A DNA stretch of 5,216 nt from Actinoplanes rectilineatus (GCF_000962825.1 NZ_JZKF01000173.1:1-5216), one strand, 5' to 3'. Positions 1 to 5,100 are shown, numbered from the stretch's first letter. The notes: a model not told the origin generated them from the sequence alone. Translations and numbers: made by a program.

Positions 1-1
1 C

Positions 2-235
2 AAGGGCTTCGACCCGGTCCTCGGCGCCCGCCCGCTGCGCCGGACCATCCAGCGCGAGCTGGAGGACACCCTGTCCGAGCAGATCCTCTTCAACGAACTA
101 CGCCCCGGCCAGATCATCGTGGTCGACTGCGAAGGCGACCCGGAGAAGGTCGAGAAGGCCAAACTGGTCTTCCGTTCGGCGGACCGCGCCGTGACGGTCC
201 CGGACACCGTGCCGGCCGACCTCACCGAGGAATAG
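2..235 (+). CDS. clpC: ClpC-type AAA+ ATPase (Clp protease unfoldase), C-terminal fragment
   Basis: Only the last 77 codons are in the window; the 5' part lies off the left edge. The fragment opens with KGFDPVLGARPLRRTIQREL, the conserved D2 small-domain signature of ClpA/ClpB/ClpC proteins (sensor-2 GAR motif), followed by EDTLSEQILFNELRPGQIIV. This resembles actinobacterial ClpC more than ClpB or ClpX. ClpC is the hexameric cytosolic unfoldase that feeds substrates to the ClpP peptidase and is usually essential in actinobacteria. The tail after the D2 domain is short, ends VPADLTEE, and stops at TAG 233-235. A strong hairpin follows 12 bases later, so this is probably the end of the transcript. 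Codon use is strongly GC3-biased, as in the next gene. The family is near certain; ClpC over another Clp/Hsp100 ATPase rests on the C-terminal wording. Confidence 0.9.
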   Translation, partial: KGFDPVLGARPLRRTIQRELEDTLSEQILFNELRPGQIIVVDCEGDPEKVEKAKLVFRSADRAVTVPDTVPADLTEE

Positions 236-247
236 CCGCTTCCGGAC

Positions 248-274
248 GGAGTGGCCGGGTCACCCGGCCACTCC
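248..274 (+). terminator. Probable intrinsic terminator after clpC
   Basis: A perfect 12-bp stem (GGAGTGGCCGGG, 248-259, with its complement at 263-274) closes a 3-base loop (260-262). No T-run follows, which is common for actinobacterial terminators. It lies between the clpC stop (235) and the next start (295), so the downstream peptidase probably has its own promoter or depends on read-through. Confidence 0.6.
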
Positions 275-294
275 CCCGGGTGCGACACTGAGCA

Positions 295-1257
295 GTGACT
301 GAGATCTATCCTCCGATCGAACCGTACGCCGCGGGCATGCTCGACGTCGGCGACGGCAACGCCGTCCACTGGACGGCCTCCGGCAACCCGGACGGCAAGC
401 CCGCCCTGGTGGTGCACGGTGGGCCCGGTTCCGGCAGCAGCCCCGGCGCCCGCCGCCTCCTCGACCCGGCCCGCTACCGGATCGTCCAGTTCGACCAACG
501 CGGATGCGGCCGGAGCACCCCGCACGCCGCGGACCCGGCGACCGACATGCGCCACAACACCACCCGGCATCTGATCGCCGACATGGAACAGCTGCGCGAC
601 CACCTGGGCATCGACCGCTGGCTGCTGCACGGCGGCTCCTGGGGTTCCACGCTGATCCTCGCGTACGCGCAGCAGCACCCCGAGCGTGTCTCCGAGATCG
701 TCATCGCGGCCGTCACGATGACCCGCCGCTCCGAGATCGACTGGTTGTACCGGGGAGTCGGCCGTTTCTTCCCCGAACAGTGGGAACGTTTCCTGGCCGC
801 GGCACCCGGCACACCCCGCGACGGCGACATCGTCGGTGCCTACGCCCGGCTTTCCGAAGACCCCGATGCGAGGGTACGGGAGAAGGCCACCGCCGACTGG
901 TGCGCCTGGGAGGACGCCGTCCTGTCCGGGGAGACCGGGGGCGCGTCGAACCCGTACAGCGACCGGCCGTCCGCCGCCCGGCAGGCCTTCGTCCGGATCT
1001 GCGCACGCTACTTCGCGCACGGCGCCTGGCTGGACGAGGGCGCCCTGCTCCGGGATGCCGGCCGGCTGACCGGCATCCCGGGTGTCCTCGTCCACGGGCG
1101 CCTCGACATGGGCGGTCCGCTCATCACGGCCTGGGAGTTGCACCGGGCCTGGCCCGGTTCGGAACTGATCGTGGTGGAGAACGTCGGCCACCTGGGCAGC
1201 CCCACGACCCGCGATCATGTGCTGCGTGCCCTGGACCGTTTCGCCGCGCTCCCTTGA
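295..1257 (+). CDS. pip: Proline iminopeptidase (prolyl aminopeptidase, S33 alpha/beta hydrolase)
   Basis: This 320-aa cytosolic enzyme releases N-terminal proline from peptides (EC 3.4.11.5 type), supporting peptide turnover and proline recovery. The N-terminus YPPIEPYAAGMLDVGDGNAV is typical of the family, which supports the GTG start at 295; no strong ribosome site precedes it. The oxyanion-hole motif HGGPG is at residues 41-45, DQRGCGRS at 67-74 and the nucleophile elbow GGSWGS at 113-118 (Ser115). The acid is probably Asp271 in GRLD and the base His299 in VGHLG. The helical cap carries WCAWE (202-206) and ARYFAH (237-242), matching the W..WE and YF signatures of proline iminopeptidases. 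All catalytic residues are present and the length is normal (about 310-330 aa). It converges with the DUF4097 gene 41 bases downstream. An iminopeptidase-like hydrolase with another substrate cannot be excluded. Confidence 0.95.
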   Translation: MTEIYPPIEPYAAGMLDVGDGNAVHWTASGNPDGKPALVVHGGPGSGSSPGARRLLDPARYRIVQFDQRGCGRSTPHAADPATDMRHNTTRHLIADMEQLRDHLGIDRWLLHGGSWGSTLILAYAQQHPERVSEIVIAAVTMTRRSEIDWLYRGVGRFFPEQWERFLAAAPGTPRDGDIVGAYARLSEDPDARVREKATADWCAWEDAVLSGETGGASNPYSDRPSAARQAFVRICARYFAHGAWLDEGALLRDAGRLTGIPGVLVHGRLDMGGPLITAWELHRAWPGSELIVVENVGHLGSPTTRDHVLRALDRFAALP

Positions 1258-1258
1258 T

Positions 1259-1284
1259 GCCGCCGCGCTCCGGCCGCCGGCGGC
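1259..1284. terminator. GC hairpin between convergent genes, possible bidirectional terminator
   Basis: GCCGCCG (1259-1265) pairs with CGGCGGC (1278-1284) across a 12-base loop. An alternative fold uses the perfect 12-bp palindrome GCCGCCGGCGGC at 1273-1284. It occupies most of the 41-base gap between the stops of the peptidase (+) and the DUF4097 gene (-), where a shared terminator is expected. There is no T-run on either strand. Confidence 0.4.
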
Positions 1285-1298
1285 GATGGTGCCTCGTG

Positions 1299-1970
1299 TC
1301 ACCGGGTGCGGGCCGTGATGTCCCCGTGGGCGGTGGTGGCGCGGATGGTCAGTGCGGCGGACGCGCCGACGGTGTTGCGCAGGCCGTTGTGGACCCGCCC
1401 GTAGGCGGTGCCCGCGTCCAGCGTGGCCGACGTCTCCGGGGCGGTGCCGACGGTGATGTCGCCCTGCTGGGTGCTCAGCGTCACCGCGCCGGTGACCGCC
1501 TCGTCGATGCGCAGGTGGCCCTTCTGGGTGCTGATCTCGGCGGACCCGCCGAGCCGGCCGACGGTGATGTCACCGGCCTGCAGAGTGAGCCGGGCGGCCG
1601 CGGTCTCGTCAAACTTGACCGTGCCCTGGGCGACGTCGACGGTCACGTCGCCCAGGCGCCCGACGCCGCGCACGTCCGCGGCAGCCGTCGTGGCCTCGAC
1701 ACGGGAGCCGGCCGGCAGTTGGACGGTCACCTCGACGGAACCGGACGAGCCGAGGAACCGGTTGGCCGGCTCGGCGGCGGCGACCCGCAGCACGCCCTCG
1801 TGGAAGGTGACCTGGATCCGCTCGGCGGCCCGAACGTCCCGGCTCTTGCCGGCGTCGGCAGGCCGGACGTCCACGACGGTGTCGGCCCGCTCCGCGGCGA
1901 TGATCTGAACCCGGCCGGCCGGGATGCCGAAAACGGCGGCGACCGGGGCGGGGGTGGCGAACGTCTGCAT
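1299..1970 (-). CDS. DUF4097-family beta-strand-repeat protein
   Basis: This is a 223-aa protein with no signal peptide or membrane segment. Its N-terminus, MQTFATPAPVAAVFGIPAGR, and its C-terminus, with AYGRVHNGLRNT (189-200) and TTAHGDITARTR (212-223), match the family of actinobacterial proteins annotated as DUF4097 (adhesin-like, right-handed beta-helix). From about residue 80, short strands recur with a G-D/H-[IL]-x-[VI] turn: GDVTVD, GDITVG (133-138), GHLRID (151-156), GDITVG (170-175), GDITAR (216-221). These are likely successive rungs of a beta solenoid. The biochemical role of the family is not established. From memory, actinobacterial relatives often sit beside a small HicB-like gene or an ABC exporter; neither is seen here. 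The start is fixed by a good ribosome site. The leader contains an unusual 13-bp tandem repeat. Confidence 0.88.
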   Translation of the reverse strand: MQTFATPAPVAAVFGIPAGRVQIIAAERADTVVDVRPADAGKSRDVRAAERIQVTFHEGVLRVAAAEPANRFLGSSGSVEVTVQLPAGSRVEATTAAADVRGVGRLGDVTVDVAQGTVKFDETAAARLTLQAGDITVGRLGGSAEISTQKGHLRIDEAVTGAVTLSTQQGDITVGTAPETSATLDAGTAYGRVHNGLRNTVGASAALTIRATTAHGDITARTR

Positions 1971-1975
1971 TGTCG

Positions 1976-1983
1976 TCTCCTTC
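1976..1983 (-). promoter_or_regulatory. Ribosome binding site of the DUF4097 gene
   Basis: On the minus strand the sequence GAAGGAGA lies five bases before the ATG at 1970. It is the clearest Shine-Dalgarno sequence in the window and fixes this start. Confidence 0.75.
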
Positions 1984-1987
1984 GATC

Positions 1988-2033
1988 AGTTCTTGTCGGC
2001 AGTTCTTGTCGGCAGTTCTTGCCGGCAGTTCTT
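1988..2033. repeat. 13-bp tandem repeat, 3.5 copies
   Basis: The unit AGTTCTTGTCGGC occurs at 1988-2000 and 2001-2013, and as AGTTCTTGCCGGC at 2014-2026. A partial AGTTCTT follows at 2027-2033. On the minus strand the array begins 17 bases upstream of the DUF4097 ATG and just beyond its ribosome site, so it is probably in the mRNA leader or the core promoter. The unit is not a multiple of three and is not translated. Confidence 0.95.
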
Positions 2034-2119
2034 TCTGACAGAGGAAACGCTACGTTGCCTTCTCCCATATCGAAACGAACATCTTCCACGGAGTTGCCGT
2101 TTCAGCAGCTCAGAGCAGT

Positions 2120-2186
2120 GCAATCGTTGCAACGGTCCTATTCTCAACGCAACGATCCCCATCGGATCGTTGCAATGGATGAGAAT
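2120..2186. promoter_or_regulatory. Cluster of ATCGTTGC half-sites with an interrupted inverted repeat, candidate operator
   Basis: The octamer ATCGTTGC occurs at 2123-2130 and 2166-2173 (+) and reversed as GCAACGAT at 2149-2156. The two outer copies extend to ATCGTTGCAAyGG. The first copy contains the perfect palindrome CGTTGCAACG (2125-2134). The second and third form a 10-bp stem, GCAACGATCC (2149-2158) with GGATCGTTGC (2164-2173). A further 7-bp arm pair, ATTCTCA (2140-2146) with TGAGAAT (2180-2186), flanks it. Placement between divergent genes suggests binding of a dimeric repressor or activator; no regulator gene is visible in the window. An RNA hairpin is the alternative. Confidence 0.5.
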
Positions 2187-2325
2187 CGAACGCTACGGCG
2201 GCCGCCCCGCTCGAGATTCACCCGGCCACCGCGCGCTCCACCGTTTCGCGACGGCAGATCAAGGACAGAAGACCCCGATCATCGGGTACGGGAGATAGCG
2301 TTCGCCCAACGAACGGGGGTTCGCC

Positions 2326-2487
2326 ATGAAATCCACTCTCCACCGTAGGGTCAGCGCAGTGGTCACGGCCGGTGCGCTGGTGTTGGTCGCCGGGGGCGTC
2401 TCGGCGGCCACGGTGCACGCCAAACCACTGCGGGCCGAGGTCGCCACCACCGATCAGGTGCTGGCCAAGCCACTCCGGGCCGAGTGA
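2326..2487 (+). CDS. Small secreted peptide with duplicated AKPLRAE motif; possibly truncated by frameshift
   Basis: This 53-aa ORF is not of a family I recognise. Residues 1-8 (MKSTLHRR) are basic, residues 9-28 are a hydrophobic Ala/Val/Leu/Gly core, and VHA (30-32) satisfies the -3/-1 rule for signal peptidase I, so it looks like a Sec-exported peptide. The predicted mature part is only 21 aa and contains AKPLRAE twice (32-38 and 47-53), separated by VATTDQVL. A G-rich stretch (2315-2319) lies six bases before the ATG and could serve as ribosome site. The stop TGA (2485-2487) overlaps a GTG (2484) that opens a 79-codon frame through the minisatellite. One missing G after GCCGAG, compared with the first repeat copy (GCCGAGG), would explain the stop. 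It is either a genuine short peptide or the remnant of a roughly 132-aa repetitive secreted protein. Confidence 0.5.
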   Translation: MKSTLHRRVSAVVTAGALVLVAGGVSAATVHAKPLRAEVATTDQVLAKPLRAE

Positions 2488-2660
2488 AGCCGCTCGACAC
2501 GGCGCCTTCCTCCCCGGACCGACGACAGCCTCTCGACGCGGAGCCTTCCTCCCCGGACCGACGACAGCCTCTCGACGCGGAGCCTTCCTCCCCGGACCGA
2601 CGACAGCCTCTCGACGCGGAGCCTTCCTTGGGCCGGATGACAGCCTCTCGGCACGGGGCT
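2487..2660. repeat. 39-bp minisatellite array
   Basis: Three perfect 39-bp copies lie at 2504-2542, 2543-2581 and 2582-2620; each contains CCGGACCGACGACAGCCTCT. A degenerate copy, about two bases shorter, follows at 2621-2658, and half a degenerate unit precedes the array (2487-2503). Because 39 is a multiple of three and the unit contains no stop in any frame, all six frames stay open across it and long ORFs here are not evidence of genes. In the frame starting at 2484 the unit reads PSSPDRRQPLDAE, whose QPLDAE resembles the KPLRAE of the upstream peptide. It directly follows that gene's stop. Confidence 0.93.
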
Positions 2661-2681
2661 TCCCTCCCGGCACCTCGACGT

Positions 2682-2707
2682 GGCGGTGACCGGGCCCGGC
2701 CATCGCC
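2682..2707 (+). terminator. Strong hairpin after the minisatellite, probable terminator
   Basis: These 26 bases form an imperfect palindrome centred on CCGGGCCCGG (2690-2699). The outer arms GGCG and CGCC pair, with one G-T wobble and one A-C mismatch in between. It lies just downstream of the repeat array and would end the secreted-peptide transcript. No T-run follows. Confidence 0.4.
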
Positions 2708-2760
2708 TCCGATAGGGGTGTGAGTGGCTGTCTTTCAACCTGTTTTCGCAGTTAGAGCGA

Positions 2761-2826
2761 CTTTCGGGATACCCGTAAGGATGTGCGGCGTTCGGGTTGC
2801 CGTCACCGTGACGGGCAAACGAACGC
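2761..2826. repeat. Two hairpins upstream of the propeller gene
   Basis: The first (2761-2779) is an 8-bp stem with one mismatch around an ATA loop, core CGGG/CCCG. The second (2788-2826) is a 39-base inverted repeat: GCGTTCG (2788-2794) pairs with CGAACGC (2820-2826) at the outside and CCGTCAC with GTGACGG around a single central C (2807), giving 14 of 19 paired positions. Role unknown: they could insulate the propeller gene from upstream transcription or mark a junction. Confidence 0.45.
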
Positions 2827-2891
2827 TCGAGGTCGATGAACAGGGCGACGATCTCGTCGCGGTGGTGGAACACAACGCTTGTTGATCGCAA
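2788..2891 (-). pseudogene. Possible gene fragment (codon-biased minus-strand stretch)
   Basis: Read on the minus strand, 2880 down to about 2830 gives VVFHHRDEIVALFIDLE with 16 of 17 codons ending in G or C, the pattern of real genes in this genome. It continues SFARHGDGNP before the bias fades below about 2790. There is no credible start (only a TTG at 2891), and the frame runs on into the minisatellite, where openness means nothing. No family is recognised. One possibility is that it continues the truncated gene at the right edge of the window, separated from it by inserted DNA. The competing reading is a plus-strand small ORF at 2724-2885. Low confidence. Confidence 0.22.
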
Positions 2892-2896
2892 GCCGG

Positions 2897-2902
2897 TACC
2901 GT
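2897..2902 (+). promoter_or_regulatory. Candidate -10 element of the propeller gene
   Basis: TACCGT fits the actinobacterial TANNNT pattern and ends six bases before the GTG at 2909, the spacing expected of a leaderless transcript beginning at the start codon. No matching -35 hexamer is seen at the usual distance. Confidence 0.3.
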
Positions 2903-2908
2903 GACACG

Positions 2909-4108
2909 GTGATTGAGCCAGTGAACCGGGCCCTGCTCGCCACGCCGGTCGAACGGCTGGTTGCCCATCCGCGCCTGCCGCTGGTCGCTGGCGTTGATGC
3001 GACCCGGCCAGCGGTGTACGTGTGGGATCTCAACCTGCGGCTGGTCGGTACAGTCAGCGGCGACGCGGACAGTTACGGCAACTTGCCTCCCTGGGAGCGG
3101 TACAAACAAGTGCCGGAACTTGCGTGGCACCCACACGAGCCGATGCTCCTGGTTACCGCAGGCGGAGTGCTGTGGCGGTGGACGCCCGACGGGGTTACGA
3201 GTTGGCCCACCGAATACGGGAGCCTCGCCTTTAGCCCAGACGGCGGCACAGTGTGGGCATCACCCGCCAGTGACGGTGGCGAGGACGCCTGGCTGGCCTC
3301 GGATGTGGTCGAGCACGACGCCAGCGTGGTCGGCGTCGGGCCGCGCTGGGATACCGGCGTTGCCGAGCATCCAGCCGGCGGCCTCGTCCTCACCCTGGCC
3401 AGCGACCAAGGCGCGACGCTGGTCTTGTTCGCCCGGATCGAGGATCGAAGGCTGCGGATCCGAAGCCGAGCGCTCGTGCTCGACGCTGATGGCTACGAGA
3501 CACCGGTATGGAGTCCCGACGGCCGGCGCTTCGCAGTGCGCGGCAACGCCTACGGGCAGTCGCTGGAGGTGTACTCGTTTCCTGCGCTGGAACGGCAGGT
3601 GGCCCTCACACTGCGGGAGCCGGCTCCGGCATCGACTCCGCCGGATTGGAGTGAGTTCGCGCTGGACCGGCTGCGGAACGACATCGCGTTCGGTGACGAC
3701 CCGGACGTACTGTGGATCGGCACCCCTGATGGTGCACTGCTCGCGCTTGACCTGGCAGCCGGGACAGCCACCGCTCATCCCGTGGGCGGCGCTGGAGTAA
3801 CCGCGCTGGCCCGCACGGCGAGCGGCCAGTTGGTCGTGGCTGACCGCGACGGCGGCCTGGTCCTGTTGTCTGTGTCGGGTGCCCCGGTCACTCCAGATGC
3901 TGACGGAGTAGCCGGATTCCTCGCCGGTACCGAGCCGATCGACGCCACTGGCTACCTGTGGGACGAGCTTGAGCGCACCGACGGCGTGCGCACATGGCGT
4001 GACGACGACCTTGCCCGCGTCGTCGAGGCTAATGACGACGACCCGACGTGGCTGCGTCTGCGGGCCGCCATCAATCAGGTCAGAAGCGGCCGCACCGACG
4101 AACCGTAA
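2909..4108 (+). CDS. WD40-like beta-propeller protein, function unknown
   Basis: This 399-aa soluble protein has no signal peptide or membrane segment. It shows recurrent propeller-blade signatures: AVYVWDL (35-41), VLWRWTPDG (87-95), SLAFSPDGGTVWAS (105-118), PVWSPDGRRFAV (199-210), LWIGTPDGALLALDL (268-282) and LVVADRDGGLVLLSV (308-322). The x-SPDG-x and xWD endings are typical of WD40/YVTN-type propellers, which usually act as protein-binding scaffolds. Residues about 340-399 are a charged, probably helical tail rich in D, E and R. The start is uncertain: TTG 2879, GTG 2909 (leaderless fit to TACCGT) and GTG 2921 (GGTGA at 2908-2912) are all possible. Third codon positions carry noticeably more A and T than in the peptidase gene, which hints at a different origin. 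Such propellers sometimes accompany ATPase or protease modules, but none is seen next to it here. Confidence 0.82.
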   Translation: MIEPVNRALLATPVERLVAHPRLPLVAGVDATRPAVYVWDLNLRLVGTVSGDADSYGNLPPWERYKQVPELAWHPHEPMLLVTAGGVLWRWTPDGVTSWPTEYGSLAFSPDGGTVWASPASDGGEDAWLASDVVEHDASVVGVGPRWDTGVAEHPAGGLVLTLASDQGATLVLFARIEDRRLRIRSRALVLDADGYETPVWSPDGRRFAVRGNAYGQSLEVYSFPALERQVALTLREPAPASTPPDWSEFALDRLRNDIAFGDDPDVLWIGTPDGALLALDLAAGTATAHPVGGAGVTALARTASGQLVVADRDGGLVLLSVSGAPVTPDADGVAGFLAGTEPIDATGYLWDELERTDGVRTWRDDDLARVVEANDDDPTWLRLRAAINQVRSGRTDEP

Positions 4109-4118
4109 CGGGCGCGGC

Positions 4119-4162
4119 GCCTTCTGCCAGCCGAAGGCCCGTGTCGCGTCCGGTCGGGACGC
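4119..4162 (+). terminator. Tandem hairpins after the propeller gene
   Basis: GCCTTC (4119-4124) pairs with GAAGGC (4133-4138) and GCGTCC (4146-4151) with GGACGC (4157-4162). The two short stems lie 11 and 38 bases past the TAA at 4106-4108, so they may end that transcript. Neither has a T-run. The rest of the 124-base gap before the transposase stop shows nothing I can identify. Confidence 0.3.
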
Positions 4163-4232
4163 AGTCGGTCAACGGGCACGGTACGGGGTAGCGCCAGAGT
4201 GATGCGCCGCGTTACTGGACGAAGATGGACTT

Positions 4233-5100
4233 CTAGGCCGCGATCGACGACGCCTCAGCGGCTTGACGCTGCTCTTGAGCCCGAGCGAGCCGCCGGGTCA
4301 TCAGGGTGATGTTCGCCCAGGTGATGTGGGCTTCGGAGTGCTCCGGCAGGCGTTCGTAGTCGCGGGCGTTGCGGCGGGCGCGCATCAGCCAGGAGAGTGA
4401 GCGTTCCACGATCCACCGTCGGGGCAGCACCTTGAAGCCGACCTGGTTCGGTGGCTTCTTCACCACCTTGAACGTGAGATCGAGGTCGTTGCGGGCCCAG
4501 TCGGCCAGGCCGGTGTAGCCGTTGTCGCCCCACATCAGAGTCAGCTCCGGGTTCCGCTCGCGTAGCTCGGGCAGCAGCTCCCGGGCGGCGTTGCGGTCGG
4601 TGACGTCCGCCGCGGTCACTTTCACCGTCATGAGCAGGCCTTTGGTGTCCACGATCAGGTGCCGCTTGCGGCCGTTGATCAGCTTTGCGCCGTCGAATCC
4701 ACGGGTGTCCCGGCTGACGGTCTCCGCGGCTTTGACGCTTTGGGAGTCGATGATCGCGGTGACCGGGCGGGCGCACCGGCCGGCGTCGACGCGGATCCGG
4801 CGCCGCAACTGATCGCGGACGTGCTCGAGCACGCCGTTCTTGGCCCAGCGGGCGAAGAACGGCGTAGACGGTCTTCCAGGGCGGGAAGTCCGAGGGCAGG
4901 GCCCGCCACTTGCAGCCGTTGTCGACGACGTAGCGGATCGCGTCCGCGATCTCCCGGCGCGGGTGCGCCTCGGGATGGCCGCCGGTCGGGGTGGTGGAAG
5001 CCGCGGCCGGCAGCAGCGGGGCGAGGATCTCCCACTCGGTGTCGGTGGTGTCCGACGGGTAACGGCGCCGGCGGGGCAGGGCCGTGATCGTGGCATTCAT
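4233..5100 (-). mobile_element. IS5-family insertion sequence (coding core; ends not located)
   Basis: The transposase gene marks an IS5-family element of the group with DUF4096-like N-terminus and a DSQSV DDE core. I searched 4109-4235 against 5090-5216 for terminal inverted repeats and flanking short direct repeats and found none that convince. The element's edges are therefore unknown, and it may be truncated on the right, where host-like coding sequence runs up to the transposase start. Confidence 0.75.
4233..5100 (-). pseudogene. IS5-family DDE transposase, interrupted by a one-base frameshift
   Basis: Codons 1-80 read from ATG 5100 to 4861 and include RRRRYPSDTTDTEWEILAPL, GCKWRALP and FPPWKTVYA (DUF4096-like N-terminus). 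The protein then continues one base further along as FFARWAKNGVLEHVRDQL and runs to TAG 4235-4233. Family members read TVYAFFARW without a gap, so one extra base at about 4860 breaks the frame. Joined, the product is 288 aa, normal for the family. The DDE triad is intact: Asp118 (IIDSQSV), Asp192 (WGDNGYTG) and Glu232 (RRWIVERS), with GRKRHLIVDT at 143-152. It would catalyse cut-and-paste transposition of its own element. As written it is probably inactive unless ribosomes shift +1, for which CTT-C in GTT CTT CGC is a weak candidate. The ATG overlaps the stop of the upstream gene (ATGA), and no ribosome site is evident. Confidence 0.88.
4831..4865. repeat. Perfect 11-bp inverted repeat spanning the transposase frameshift
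   Basis: ACGCCGTTCTT (4831-4841) and its exact complement AAGAACGGCGT (4855-4865) flank 13 bases. Inside, after one G-G mismatch, GCCC (4843-4846) pairs with GGGC (4850-4853) around AGC. The whole 35 bases can form one nearly continuous hairpin. The frame-breaking base (about 4860) lies in one arm. Confidence 0.9.

Larger units (their letters stand above)
1971..2325. other. Divergent control region between the DUF4097 gene and the secreted-peptide gene
   Basis: This is a 355-base stretch with no convincing gene, with more A/T than its flanks, especially 2030-2190. From left to right it holds the DUF4097 ribosome site, a 13-bp tandem repeat (1988-2033), a weak -10-like TAGCGT on the minus strand (2052-2047), a half-site cluster with an interrupted inverted repeat (2120-2186), a second TAGCGTT on the minus strand (2195-2189), the 13-bp palindrome CCCGATCATCGGG (2274-2286), and a third TAGCGTT on the plus strand (2296-2302). 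No good TTGACA-like -35 accompanies any of these, so promoter positions remain uncertain. Small ORFs here lack family resemblance. Confidence 0.6.

Noticed and set aside
2120..2186. Assignment of the half-sites to a named regulator family such as LacI
   Set aside because: The palindrome CGTTGCAACG loosely recalls such operators, but no regulator gene is nearby and the match is too general to name a family.
2140..2186. MITE or transposon end made by the inverted repeat
   Set aside because: No target duplication flanks the 47 bases, and the element would be too short.
504..2348. Long plus-strand ORF of 614 codons
   Set aside because: It overlaps the well-identified peptidase in another frame, then the DUF4097 gene on the other strand. 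Its product is Arg/Pro/Gly-rich with no family signature; it stays open only because the DNA is GC-rich.
2504..2660. CRISPR array
   Set aside because: The units are directly adjacent, with no unique spacers and no cas genes.
2218..2703. Minus-strand ORF of 161 codons with PRREAVVGPGRKA repeats
   Set aside because: Its repeats are the minisatellite read backwards; all frames are open there, and the rest shows no protein-like pattern or start signal.
2484..2723. Plus-strand 79-codon ORF as an independent gene
   Set aside because: It begins at a GTG inside the preceding gene's stop without its own ribosome site and consists mainly of the minisatellite. It is treated as a possible frame-shifted extension of the secreted peptide rather than a gene.
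4840..4866. Classical programmed -1 frameshift of two-ORF IS5 (IS427-type) elements
   Set aside because: The second frame lies one base downstream (+1), there is no A- or T-rich slippery heptamer, and the first frame has no stop near the junction, so a one-base insertion is the simpler reading.
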